NCBI GenBank assembly: GCA_023411815.1
Contig: JAEYOJ010000059.1
Location: 1-64,000, forward strand
Direction of reading: 5' to 3'
DNA from: Pseudomonadota bacterium
Lineage (GTDB): Bacteria > Desulfobacterota > Desulfovibrionia > Desulfovibrionales > Desulfovibrionaceae
DNA: 64,000 nucleotides
Positions 56,350 through 64,000 of this stretch are shown piece by piece. Both the position numbers and the translations under genes were made by a program. The first letter of the stretch is position 1; each line of letters begins with the position of its first letter. The notes beneath the pieces are model-generated. The model was not told where the DNA came from. It made no database searches and saw only the letters and a list, made by a program, of their open reading frames with translations.

Positions 56350-57141
56350 TCAGATCGCGAGAAGAGCCCGCGCAAGCTCGGCGAAACCGCTCCCGCCCCT
56401 GCCTTGGGTGATCCAGGCGGGCTTGGCGCTCAATTCGGCTTCCAGGTCCAGGACGTTGGCCACGCCCACGGAATTGGGGAAATAGCCGAACATGGGCGCG
56501 TCGTTGGGCGAATCGCCAGCGAAGACGACCTGCTCCCGCACCGTTTCCAGATCCTGGCCGAAGACCTCCCGGAACATGATCCGGGTCATGGAGAGCTTGT
56601 CGTAGCCGCCGTACCAGCCGTTGACGTGGATGGAACTGATCTTGGCCTGGGCGCCGTCCTGCTCGAAAAGGGCCTGGATGCGTTTCACCGCCTCCATGGG
56701 CAGCGGGGCGACATCCTCGCAGAAATCGACGGCCAGGTCGGCCTCGCGGTAGTTCTGGTCCGCGGAAATGGCGCAGCCCGGAACCTCGCGCAGGATGCGC
56801 AGTCGAAGATCGGCCAGGCGGGCCGTGTCGAGCCGGCGCTCCTCGTCGCTCTTGAAGTAGCGCCGGACCATGCGTCTGGCGGTTTCGTCGTAGTGGAAAT
56901 AGAAAGCGCCGTTCTCGCCCACCACGCCGTCCACGGGCCACATGCGGGCGATATGGTCGCACCAGCCTGCCGGCCTGCCGGTTATGGGCACCACCTTCTT
57001 GCCGGCGCTGCGGAGCGCCTCCAGGGCCGCATAGGCCTCGGCGCCGAGGCGGCCCTGGTCGGTGAGCGTGTCGTCGATGTCCGTGAGGACGAAACGGACG
57101 GCCCGGCGGATTTCCGCGGGCATCGAGTTCAGGGCAAGCAT
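56350..57141 (-). CDS. HAD-IIB family hydrolase (sugar-phosphatase-like)
   Basis: This 263-residue cytoplasmic phosphatase has motif I FVLTDIDDTLTD (about 16-27), motif II VPITGRPAG, a C2B cap at about 85-190 and motif IV FAGDSPNDAPMFGYF, as in Cof/sucrose- and mannosylglycerate-phosphatase relatives. GAGG precedes the ATG at 57141. It lies 92 bases downstream of glpB on the same strand and may be part of that operon, so its substrate could be a glycerol- or sugar-phosphate; this is an inference from position. The specificity-determining cap residues were not identifiable. Confidence 0.85.
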   Translation of the reverse strand: MLALNSMPAEIRRAVRFVLTDIDDTLTDQGRLGAEAYAALEALRSAGKKVVPITGRPAGWCDHIARMWPVDGVVGENGAFYFHYDETARRMVRRYFKSDEERRLDTARLADLRLRILREVPGCAISADQNYREADLAVDFCEDVAPLPMEAVKRIQALFEQDGAQAKISSIHVNGWYGGYDKLSMTRIMFREVFGQDLETVREQVVFAGDSPNDAPMFGYFPNSVGVANVLDLEAELSAKPAWITQGRGGSGFAELARALLAI

Positions 57142-57233
57142 GCTAGCCTCGTGCTGTCGAATTGGGGTTGCGCTCAAATACGGGAGTTCCCCGCGGCAAT
57201 CAACCGGCCTCCGGTGCGGCAGCCGGATCGAAC

Positions 57234-58523
57234 CTAGGCCCGTTCCGCGATGAACGACTCCACGGCGCCCAGGGCGGTGGCCAGGGCGACTCCGGCGCCG
57301 CACTTCATGCGCATCCAGTCCTGGTGGGCCAGGATCGAGCCGGCCGCGTAAAGATTGGGACACATTGGTTTGCCGCCTGCGCCGAGCGGATGGAAGCGTT
57401 CATCAACTTCGATGCCGCTCTGCTGCACGGGATGGCCGCACGGGTCGAAGTAGTCGGGCCGGTGCCATTCGGAGCGATCCGCGGGTTGGGCCACGGGCAG
57501 TCCGAAAACCGTCTCGCGTATTTCGGTGTGCGTGCTTTCCAGGCCCCCCCCAAGAAACCGCCCGGAAGCCAGGATGGCCCCCCGGCAGCGCACCCGGCGC
57601 TCCACGGACTGGCCATGGACGAGAAACTCCAGACCGGAGCCGTCCAGCTTCACCAGGCGGACCATCTGCTGGGAATACAATTCCACCCCCAACTCCGGCA
57701 ATCCGCCCTCCACGACCTCGCGCAGGCGGATGCCCGGCACGGACGGCGGCATGGTGGGGATCTCGAACACCGTCACTCCGAGGCGGTTCTCGAGGTCGTC
57801 GCGCACCTCCTGGGAGCGGTGCAGGCCCAGGAGCGCGGGGAAACCGAGGCAGGTCGCTCCGCCAAGCAGCGGTCTGACCGTCTCGGCCAGGGTTTCGCGG
57901 TGCCTGGGCAGTTCCAGGGAACGAGCGGCGTTTTCGGGAAAGACCTCGCCCCCCTCGTGGCCGGGGAAACGAATGCGCTCCGAGCGCAAGCCGGGCCAGA
58001 GCAGCCGCAGGTTGGCCGTCACCTGGCGCGCGCTGAATCCGTTCAGGCCATGGAAATCGACCAGCAGGCCTTCGGGCTTTTCCTTGAGGAGCGTGCCGAA
58101 AGGCCACATGGTTGTCGGCAGGGCGTAGGTATGCTTGAGCGTTCCCACGGGAGAGGCCGCGACGACGTTCGATTCATCGGAGGCCATGTAGGGCAGCCCG
58201 CGGCTGGTGAGGAAATCCATCCATTCCGCCAGGGCGGCCTTGATCGTGCGCGGAGGCGTCAGGCGGTAGGGGTGGCCGGGATAGCTGGCCAGGAGTTTCT
58301 CGAAGCCGGAGAACGGGCTTTCCGGCAAATGGATGCCGCCATTGGGGTCGGGGGAAGGGATCGCGCCCAGGATGTCGAAGTAGCCGTTCGTGTACGCCAG
58401 AGCCCCGGTGCCGCCTGCCTGCACGACGCGCAGGCCCCGCCTGGCGGCGAAGAGCGCGGCCGCCGAGCCGGCCAGGCCGGCGCCGATGACCACCAGATCG
58501 CATTCACGCATGTTGCCGGCCAT
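57234..58523 (-). CDS. glpB: anaerobic glycerol-3-phosphate dehydrogenase subunit B
   Basis: This 429-residue flavoprotein subunit has VVIGAGLAGSAAALFAARRG at the N-terminus (FAD-binding), GALAYTNGYFDILG, THTEIRETVFGLPVAQPADR and the C-terminal NLYAAGSILAHQDWMRMKCGAGVALATALGA typical of GlpB. It forms the catalytic dimer with GlpA that oxidises glycerol-3-phosphate to dihydroxyacetone phosphate. Its start lies two bases after the glpA stop. Length and motifs are normal. Confidence 0.94.
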   Translation of the reverse strand: MAGNMRECDLVVIGAGLAGSAAALFAARRGLRVVQAGGTGALAYTNGYFDILGAIPSPDPNGGIHLPESPFSGFEKLLASYPGHPYRLTPPRTIKAALAEWMDFLTSRGLPYMASDESNVVAASPVGTLKHTYALPTTMWPFGTLLKEKPEGLLVDFHGLNGFSARQVTANLRLLWPGLRSERIRFPGHEGGEVFPENAARSLELPRHRETLAETVRPLLGGATCLGFPALLGLHRSQEVRDDLENRLGVTVFEIPTMPPSVPGIRLREVVEGGLPELGVELYSQQMVRLVKLDGSGLEFLVHGQSVERRVRCRGAILASGRFLGGGLESTHTEIRETVFGLPVAQPADRSEWHRPDYFDPCGHPVQQSGIEVDERFHPLGAGGKPMCPNLYAAGSILAHQDWMRMKCGAGVALATALGAVESFIAERA

Positions 58524-58525
58524 GG

Positions 58526-60124
58526 TCAGCGCACCTCGTCCTGTTTGTTGGGGTGGATCATCTCAAGGCTGATCAGCCCGCAATGCAGGGCCTCGGCCAA
58601 CTCGTACTGCCGCATCTGGTCGCCCCAGAGGATCGGCCTCTGGCCCTTGAATCGGTCGGCGAAGAAGTTGCGCATGCCCAGCAGGCCCTGCCTGGATGCG
58701 CACTTGCCGGTATCGTACAGATGGGCCGCCACGCGCAGGCCGCAGAAGGCGCCCTGGCAGGAGCCTTTGCCCACGCGGCTGCGCACGCCCAGCGCGGAGA
58801 GGCCGGAAGCCTCGACATCCGCCTGGCAGCCTTCGACGATCTCGTCGACGGTGCGCGCCGAAACCATCTCGCACTCGCACAGCAGGGGCTCGTCCTCCTC
58901 CTGCCTGGCCAGCCAGGCGCGGGGGGATCGGCCAGGCCCGGTCCACTCGCAGCCGTGGATCTCGGGCAGGGGCACGCTGCGCGTCAGGCAGGGCGCGCTG
59001 ATGCCGAGGCGGCGGGCCACGACGTTCGCTGTCTTTTCGGCCATGAGGCGGAACGTGGTGAGCTTGCCGCCGGTGACGGTAAGAAAATTCGTCAGCCCTT
59101 CGGCCTCGTGCTCGAACAGCGCGAAACCGCGGCTCTGGGCGCGGTCGTCGGAGGCGCCGGATCCGGCCATGAGCAGCGGGCGCACGCCGCTGTAAGCCCT
59201 GATGTAGCGGATGGTCCGCAGGGCGGGAATCATGGCCGCACCCTGTTCGATGTTCAGGTCAACCTCGGCCGTGGAAGGCCGGCAGAGGTCAGGGTCGGAG
59301 ATGCGCACGCTCGTGGTGCCGAGGATGGAGACCGTGCCGCCGGGCACGAGGATGTCGCCGTCCGACGGAGGCCGCAGGCGGTTTATGACGCGCCGGGCGA
59401 TGCGCTCGCCGGTCACGAGCAGGGTCCCGCTCGAATAGAGCACCGGGATCTCCGCGCCGGCAAGGGCCGCGACCTTATCCGACCAGGCCCCGGCGGCGTT
59501 CACGACCTGCTCCGGTTCGATGGTCAGCGTGCTGCCGGTCCCGGCCTCCTGGCAATGGGCGCGAACGATGCGCCCGCCGGAAATGTCGAAACCGGTGACG
59601 CGCATTCCGCGCAGGTAGTTGCACCCGGCCGACTCGCGGGCGTGGGCGATCATCTCCAGGCTCAGCCTGAAGGGGTCTATGGAGGCATCGGGCACGTGAT
59701 AGGCCGCGACGAGATCGCGGGAGAGGCAGGGCTCAAGGGCCAGGGCCTCGGCAGCGTCCATGGGCCGGGCGGGGATGCCTGCCTTGGCGCACAGGTCGGG
59801 GAAACGCGCGACATAGGACTCGTCGTCTTCAGGCATGGCCACAAAGAGCCCGCCGGTGTCCTCGATGCATTGCGGGGCGAGGCGCTTGAGCAGCTCACCT
59901 TCCTCCCGGCACTCCTCCGCGGCCGCGGGATCGCTCAAGACGTAGCGTGCCCCGCTGTGCAGGAGGCCGTGGTTGCCTCCCGACGCGCCTGCGTTCACGT
60001 CCTTCTTCTCGACGAGAACGCAATGCACGCCGCGCAAGGCGAGATCGCGCATGATGCCGGCGCCGGTCACTCCACCGCCGATGATGAGCACTTGGGTCCG
60101 CATGATGTCGCACTGTCTGTTCAT
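58526..60124 (-). CDS. glpA: anaerobic glycerol-3-phosphate dehydrogenase subunit A
   Basis: This 532-residue FAD subunit has the dinucleotide motif VLIIGGGVTGAGIMRDLALRG, GASGGNHGLLHSGARY, and the substrate-side VTGGKLTTFRLMAEK. The C-terminal BFD-like [2Fe-2S] domain has CECE and the GSCQGAFC pair (about residues 420-480). It oxidises glycerol-3-phosphate in the cytoplasm. The start at ATG 60124 has GGGGAG five bases upstream; an ATG at 60103 is also possible. It is co-transcribed with glpB and divergent from the GlpC-like gene, with GlpR-like sites between. Confidence 0.95.
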   Translation of the reverse strand: MNRQCDIMRTQVLIIGGGVTGAGIMRDLALRGVHCVLVEKKDVNAGASGGNHGLLHSGARYVLSDPAAAEECREEGELLKRLAPQCIEDTGGLFVAMPEDDESYVARFPDLCAKAGIPARPMDAAEALALEPCLSRDLVAAYHVPDASIDPFRLSLEMIAHARESAGCNYLRGMRVTGFDISGGRIVRAHCQEAGTGSTLTIEPEQVVNAAGAWSDKVAALAGAEIPVLYSSGTLLVTGERIARRVINRLRPPSDGDILVPGGTVSILGTTSVRISDPDLCRPSTAEVDLNIEQGAAMIPALRTIRYIRAYSGVRPLLMAGSGASDDRAQSRGFALFEHEAEGLTNFLTVTGGKLTTFRLMAEKTANVVARRLGISAPCLTRSVPLPEIHGCEWTGPGRSPRAWLARQEEDEPLLCECEMVSARTVDEIVEGCQADVEASGLSALGVRSRVGKGSCQGAFCGLRVAAHLYDTGKCASRQGLLGMRNFFADRFKGQRPILWGDQMRQYELAEALHCGLISLEMIHPNKQDEVR

Positions 60125-60263
60125 GTCCACTCCCCAGGATCCCCGGGATCCCCACGATCCACATTAGGCCCGGCTGACCGCCGGAAGGCGCGGTGCGAGA
60201 GTCTTCTTCCTGAAGGGCCGTGGCGGCGCTTGCGACTCCCGACGCCCCGCGAATATAGCCAAG

Positions 60264-60307
60264 AATTTTCGTTTTCGCAATTGCAGGTTTTCTGTTGCGA
60301 AAATTTT
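60264..60307. promoter_or_regulatory. GlpR-like operator cluster between glpA and the GlpC-like gene
   Basis: AATTTTCGTTTTCGCAATT (60264-60282) matches 16 of 19 positions of the E. coli GlpR consensus as I recall it (WATKTTCGWTAWCGMWCAW). A second half-site, GCGAAAATTTT, lies at 60297-60307. TTTTCGCAA (60272-60280) and TTGCGAAAA (60295-60303) form a perfect 9-base dyad. The position suits control of both divergent genes. Confidence 0.65.
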
Positions 60308-60377
60308 GGCCACGGGTAAAGATTCGAGCCGTCAAGAATGGCGAATTCGCGCCATGCAGTCGCCCAGGGGGAAAGTC

Positions 60378-61673
60378 ATGAATCTCATCACCGAACCGTT
60401 GTCCGACGAGCGGGTATCAGCATTCCAGCAAAAGGCCAGCCAGCTTCTGCCGCGCGGGGCCAACTACGACATGTGCCTGTCCTGCGGGCTGTGCTCCTCG
60501 GGTTGTCCCGCCTCCGGCCTGGAGCGCATGGACCCGCGCAAGTTCCTGCGCATGGCCGTCCTGGGCATGGATGAGGCCTTGACCACGACGCCCTGGGTCT
60601 GGATGTGCACCCTGTGCCGCCGCTGCACGCACGTCTGCCCGGCGAAGATCGACATTCCCGCCCTGGTCTACCAGGCTCGCGCGAGGTGGCCGCGCGAGAA
60701 GCGCCCCAAAGGCATCGTCGGCTCTTGCGACCAGGCATTGCGCACCCCGACCTGCTCGGCCATGGGCGTGTCCCCGGCGGACTTCGAGTTCGTCGTGGAG
60801 GATGTCCTGGAAGAGGTCCGCTCCACGCAGGATGGATTCCAGGATCTCAAGGCGTCCATGAATCGTCAGGGCGCGCACTTCTTCCTCACCCAGAACTCCC
60901 GCGAACCGGCGGTGGAGCCGGAAGAAATGGTGCCGCTGTGGAAGATTCTCGACCATGTCGGCGCGGACTGGACATATTCCTCCAGCGGCTGGGCAGCCGA
61001 GAACTATTGCATGTTCGCGGCGGATGACGGTGGTTGGGAGAAGATTCTGCGGCAAAAGGTCGGATCGGTGGAGGCGCTGGGCTGCAAGGTCTGGCTCCAC
61101 ACCGAGTGAGGACACGAGTTTTATGCAGTCCGGTCCGGGCTGCAGCGCTTCGGCATTACTACCTCGTTCCGCTTGGAGAGCATCATCACGTATTACGCCA
61201 AATGGATTCGCGAGGGTAAACTGCGGGTGAACTCCGCCTGGAACACCAAAGGCATCAAGTTCACGGTTCAGGATCCCTGTCAGCTCGTGCGCAAATCCTT
61301 GGGCGACGAGGTGGCCGATGACCTGCGCTTCGTGGTCAAGGCCGTGGTCGGTGAGGAGAACTTCGTGGAGATGTACCCGAACCGATCCAACAACTACTGC
61401 TGCGGAGGCGGAGGCGGCGCCCTGCAAGGCGGTTTCCCGAAGCAGCGGCGGGCCTACGGCATGCGCAAGGCCGAGCAGATCCTGGCCACCGGCGCGCAGT
61501 ACTGCATCACGCCCTGCCACAACTGCCATGCCCAGATCCACGACATGTCCGAGCAGTTCGGCGATGCGTGGCACACGGTCCACCTGTGGACGCTCATTTG
61601 CCTGTCGCTCGGCATACTGGGCGAGAACGAACGCATCTACCTCGGCGAGGACCTGCGGCTGGCTGGGCTTTAG
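60378..61673 (+). CDS. GlpC/HdrD/DsrK-like Fe-S protein with in-frame UGA (probable selenocysteine)
   Basis: This 431-residue protein is read with UGA at codon 244 (61107-61109) as selenocysteine. The frame before and after the UGA is the same. Residues 1-243 hold two ferredoxin sites (C33, C36, C39, C43 in CLSCGLCSSGCP; C77, C80, C83, C87 in CTLCRRCTHVCP). The UGA falls in VWLHTE-U-GHEF, where relatives have TECGH, a cluster-ligand cysteine of the first CCG domain. The second CCG domain follows (NYCCGGGGG and TPCHNCHAQI). A hairpin with a GGUCC loop follows the UGA. The start at 60378 has AGGGGGA upstream. It probably takes electrons from GlpAB to the quinone pool or another carrier. Without Sec incorporation, the product would be a truncated 243-residue protein. 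Confidence 0.88.
61107..61143 (+). promoter_or_regulatory. candidate bacterial SECIS element (UGA plus hairpin)
   Basis: UGA at 61107-61109 is followed after 15 bases by a 7-base-pair stem (GCAGTCC with GGGCTGC, one G-U pair) and the loop GGTCC (61132-61136). The GGTC of the loop is shared with the E. coli fdhF SECIS loop (AGGTCT), and the distance is in the range bacterial SelB tolerates. Confidence 0.7.
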
Positions 61674-61680
61674 CGCAGAC

Positions 61681-61761
61681 TGCAATTCAACCGAGAGAGG
61701 GCGCCGCCCTCTCTCGGGCTCTCACCCGGCAGGGTAATGATTCCCCTGCACCCCTCATTTT
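61681..61761 (+). repeat. dispersed double-hairpin repeat
   Basis: TGCAATTCAACCGAGAGAGG leads into GGCGCCGCCCTCTCTCGG, then CTCACCCGGCAGGG-taatgatt-CCCCTG and CACCCCTCATTTT. The first 35 bases are nearly identical to those at 56025. It begins eight bases after the stop codon of the GlpC-like gene, on the same strand. Confidence 0.75.
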
Positions 61762-61871
61762 GGGGGATATCCGGGACAAGAGCGTTTAGCCTCTCCAGGT
61801 CAATGGCGAACCGCGCTGGGGCGCTGTTCCAAGGGCATCGAGGCTGGCTCGGCGTGTCTCGCAATAATAAG

Positions 61872-61899
61872 GCCCTGCCGGCGGTCACGCCGGCAGGGC
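61872..61899. terminator. strong bidirectional hairpin between convergent genes
   Basis: GCCCTGCCGGCG and CGCCGGCAGGGC form a perfect 12-base-pair stem with the loop GTCA. On the minus strand it is followed by CTTATTATT, on the plus strand by TCAGTTTGATT. It lies between the GlpC-like and HD-domain genes. Confidence 0.8.
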
Positions 61900-61974
61900 T
61901 CAGTTTGATTATGGCAGGTACGCCCGTATGAAAGAGCGCGGCCAGGGGACCGGATGCTGGGCTGCGTTCGAAGC

Positions 61975-62823
61975 CTAAATCATCTGTTCGACCAGCAACT
62001 CGGTCGCAGCCTGCAATCCGTGCGTGCCGACCATGGCGTCGATGGCCTCGAAACCGAAGCGCGAGCCCAGGTACAGGCGCACGTAGGCCTCCGGCAGACC
62101 AAGTCTACGGGCCAGCGGAGCGGAAAGCGCTGTGCAGCGCTGCTGGGCACGCCCGCTCCATGGCCAGTCCGAGTCCCCCAGGAATCCGAAGACGTGCTCG
62201 GCAGAGACATCTTCCGAGGCCATGGTCAGTCCCGTGCCGCCGATGGACAGGTAGTGGTTGACCACGGCCAGGGGCCGCACCCCGTCCTTTAGGCTCACGT
62301 CGTCCAGACCGTGCATGGCCGCCACGGCCAGCAGCAGCTCCCTATCCACCTTTCGCGCGTGCAGCTCGCGCAGCAGCCAGGAGTGGTGGTCCTCCCGCTT
62401 GCCGATGAACGGGTCCTCGGACTTTTCGAGGCTGAAATCCGCGCTGAACCTGTAGATGAAGCGCTTCATGCTGTCGTGGAGCATTATGGCTGCGTAGAGC
62501 AGGTTTCTGCGAAGCGGCAGGCCGCGCGCCTCATGGGCGTCGGCCAGGGCGCGGGCGTTGCACAGCCCTTGCAGCACGTGCAGGGCCAGCCCGCCGATGT
62601 GCGCGTGGTGCGCGCCGGAACCCGGCGCGGCGGCGAAGCTCCAGGGTTTGAAGCTGGGATGGGCGTAGTCCGTCCCCGGTGATTCGAGAACGAAAAACTC
62701 CTCGATCAGGTCGCGCCAGGCCGGAACGTCCACGGCGGGCAGGAATTCGCGCCGGATGCGCTCCAGCGCGGGCTCTCCCTGGAATCTGGACAGGCGGTCC
62801 AGCGGCTCGATTACGACTGCCAT
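61975..62823 (-). CDS. HD-domain phosphohydrolase-like protein
   Basis: This 282-residue cytoplasmic protein has H-x-x-H-type HHAHIGGLALHVLQG (about 72-86) and the HD pair in IMLHDSMKR (about 112-120), followed by a further AAMHGLDD that may supply the last metal ligand. HD-domain proteins hydrolyse phosphate monoesters, nucleotides or cyclic nucleotides; the substrate here is unknown. The gene starts nine bases after the ABC permease gene, so it belongs to the same leftward operon. The ribosome binding site is weak. Confidence 0.75.
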   Translation of the reverse strand: MAVVIEPLDRLSRFQGEPALERIRREFLPAVDVPAWRDLIEEFFVLESPGTDYAHPSFKPWSFAAAPGSGAHHAHIGGLALHVLQGLCNARALADAHEARGLPLRRNLLYAAIMLHDSMKRFIYRFSADFSLEKSEDPFIGKREDHHSWLLRELHARKVDRELLLAVAAMHGLDDVSLKDGVRPLAVVNHYLSIGGTGLTMASEDVSAEHVFGFLGDSDWPWSGRAQQRCTALSAPLARRLGLPEAYVRLYLGSRFGFEAIDAMVGTHGLQAATELLVEQMI

Positions 62824-62832
62824 GGCCGCCGG

Positions 62833-63666
62833 CTACTTGATGCCCGCGCGCATGAACGACTGCACGAACTGCCGCTGGAAGAGCAGGAAGCCCAGGAGCA
62901 GCGGCCCGGAGGTCATGAGCGTCGCCGCGGTGATGATCGACCAGTCCACGCCCTGCTCGGTGGAGGAGAAGACCTGCAGCCCCACCGTGAGCGGCCGCGA
63001 GTCGACCGTATTGGTGACGATGAGCGGCCACAGGAAGTTGTTCCAGTGGTAGCTCACCGAGACGAGGGCGTAGGCCAGGTAGACCGGCCGGCCGAGAGGC
63101 ACGTACACGCGCCAGAGGATCTGCAGGGGGCCTGCCCCTTCCACCGCCGCGGCTTCGTCGAGCTCCTTGGGGATCGACTTGAAGGCCTGGCGCAGGAGGA
63201 AGATGCCGAAGGCCGAGGCCATGTACGGCAGGCCGATGGACAGCGTCGAATCGAGAATGCCGATGCGGCCCATGGTCCGGTAGTTTTCCACGATGAGCAC
63301 GTCGGGCATGATCATGAGCTGCATGAGCACGAGCGCGAACAGGATGGTCTTGCCCCGGAACTCGTATTTGGCGAAGGCGTAGGCCGCCAGGGTGCACAGG
63401 ACGAGCTGGGCGGCCAGGACCATGGTCACGAGCATGACCGTGTTGACGAAGTAGCGCGCAAAGGGCGCGGCGTGCCAGGCCTTGCGGAAATTATCCAGCG
63501 TGAGCGGAGCAAGGGGCTGGAAGCTCGTCGAGAATTCCGCCGGATGGAAGGCCGTCCATATCGCGTAGAGCAGCGGCAATCCCCAGAGGATGGCCAACGT
63601 CCAGGCGGCGGCGGTGTCGAGATAACGGTAGATGCCCTTGCCGTCGTAGATGTTCGTCGTGTTCAT
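62833..63666 (-). CDS. ugpE: ABC transporter permease, UgpE/MalG type
   Basis: This 277-residue inner-membrane protein has six helices (about 18-38, 72-95, 108-128, 138-158, 182-204, 243-262) and the ATPase-coupling EAA loop in ELDEAAAVEGAGPLQILWRVYVPL (about 165-188). It is a carbohydrate-type importer subunit. The neighbouring glp genes make glycerol-3-phosphate the best guess for the substrate (UgpE), but the binding protein is outside the window. The ATG overlaps the upstream permease stop (ATGA). Confidence 0.75.
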   Translation of the reverse strand: MNTTNIYDGKGIYRYLDTAAAWTLAILWGLPLLYAIWTAFHPAEFSTSFQPLAPLTLDNFRKAWHAAPFARYFVNTVMLVTMVLAAQLVLCTLAAYAFAKYEFRGKTILFALVLMQLMIMPDVLIVENYRTMGRIGILDSTLSIGLPYMASAFGIFLLRQAFKSIPKELDEAAAVEGAGPLQILWRVYVPLGRPVYLAYALVSVSYHWNNFLWPLIVTNTVDSRPLTVGLQVFSSTEQGVDWSIITAATLMTSGPLLLGFLLFQRQFVQSFMRAGIK

Positions 63667-64000
63667 CTGTAGTGGACTCTTTTTTCAATGACGCCGAACT
63701 GGATGATGGAGGCCAGGCCGAGGAATCCCAGCAGAACCAGGGTCAGGGTCGCGCCGTAGCCGGTATCCCAGAATTTGAAGCTTACTTCATAGATGTAGTA
63801 GAGGAGCAGGGAACTGGCGTTGTTCGGTCCGCCCTGGGTCAGGACGAACAGGTGGTCGACCATGCGGAAGGCGTTGATCGTGGCGTTCACGAGCACGAAC
63901 AGGGTCGTGGGCATGAGCAGGGGGAAGACGATCTTGCGGTAGTAGTAGAAGCGTGAAGCGCCTTCGAGCATGGCGGCCTCGCCCAGGGAAGGGGGCACCT
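63663..64000 (-). CDS. ugpA: ABC transporter permease, UgpA/MalF type (5' end beyond window)
   Basis: Only the C-terminal 112 codons are inside the window. They begin within the EAA loop (PPSLGEAAMLEGASRFYYYRKIVFPLLMP) and contain two helices (TTLFVLVNATINAFRM and ATLTLVLLGFLGLASII). The intervening FVLTQGGPNNASSLLLYYIYEVSFKFWDTGYGA is typical of UgpA-like permeases. It overlaps the ugpE-like gene by four bases. The gene name is inferred from the glp context. Confidence 0.75.
   Translation of the reverse strand, partial: VPPSLGEAAMLEGASRFYYYRKIVFPLLMPTTLFVLVNATINAFRMVDHLFVLTQGGPNNASSLLLYYIYEVSFKFWDTGYGATLTLVLLGFLGLASIIQFGVIEKRVHYR

Noticed and set aside
61107..61109. Premature stop or pseudogene in the GlpC-like gene
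   Set aside because: The frame is the same on both sides of the TGA, coding quality and family motifs continue unbroken, the position equals a conserved cysteine and a SECIS-like hairpin follows.

Overview
The window comes from a G+C-rich genome of a sulfate-reducer-like deltaproteobacterium (Desulfovibrionales type). The indications are an octaheme periplasmic cytochrome, a complete GlpAB-type anaerobic glycerol-3-phosphate dehydrogenase, an HdrD/DsrK/GlpC-like Fe-S protein read through an in-frame UGA (probable selenocysteine), a molybdenum hydroxylase and a SpoIIE-type partner-switching module. The species is inferred only from this gene content. No tRNA, rRNA, CRISPR array, IS element or phage gene was seen.

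Layout. 1-12 kb is a mixed housekeeping and accessory stretch: a DUF1648 membrane protein cut by the left edge, a thiol peroxidase without the resolving cysteine, a Rec-histidine kinase-HPt hybrid, a CI/S24-type repressor with a perfect palindrome upstream, a DUF2269-like membrane protein, a UMF1-type MFS transporter, a DUF2254 membrane protein coupled to an octaheme HAO-family cytochrome, and an FtsH protease. 12-40.4 kb is one large XrtA (EpsH/exosortase A) exopolysaccharide locus. Its leftward part runs from prsT through a sugar-phosphate transferase, tviB/tviC-type nucleotide-sugar enzymes, a Wzz-like chain-length protein, a tyrosine kinase, a locus ATPase, glycosyltransferases, a deacetylase-like protein, a polymerase, a radical SAM/SPASM enzyme, a secreted protein of unknown function and wecB. 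A second leftward operon is prsK-prsR-xrtA-epsI, and the rightward pair is the export protein epsE and an outer-membrane barrel. No PEP-CTERM target protein is visible. The part at about 15.6-18.4 kb is clearly richer in A+T than its surroundings.

40.4-56 kb holds a GNAT protein, an MFS transporter, a three-subunit molybdenum hydroxylase, a degenerate anti-sigma-like ATPase fused to further sequence and overlapping an aminotransferase gene, a compact four-gene module (periplasmic binding protein, Cache/HAMP/SpoIIE phosphatase, STAS protein, RsbW-like kinase) and a chemotaxis receptor.

56-64 kb is a glycerol-3-phosphate region: a HAD phosphatase, glpB, glpA, the divergent UGA-containing GlpC-like gene, an HD-domain gene and two permease genes of a Ugp-like ABC importer, the last cut by the right edge. 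The glpA/glpC-like intergenic region carries sites close to the E. coli GlpR operator. The likely logic is import of glycerol-3-phosphate, oxidation by GlpAB and electron transfer through the Fe-S protein.

Three copies of a double-hairpin dispersed repeat follow gene ends at 6.6, 56.0 and 61.7 kb. The observations most worth following are the probable selenocysteine in the GlpC-like protein, the binding-protein-linked partner switch, and the terminator-like hairpin in the leader of the prsK operon.
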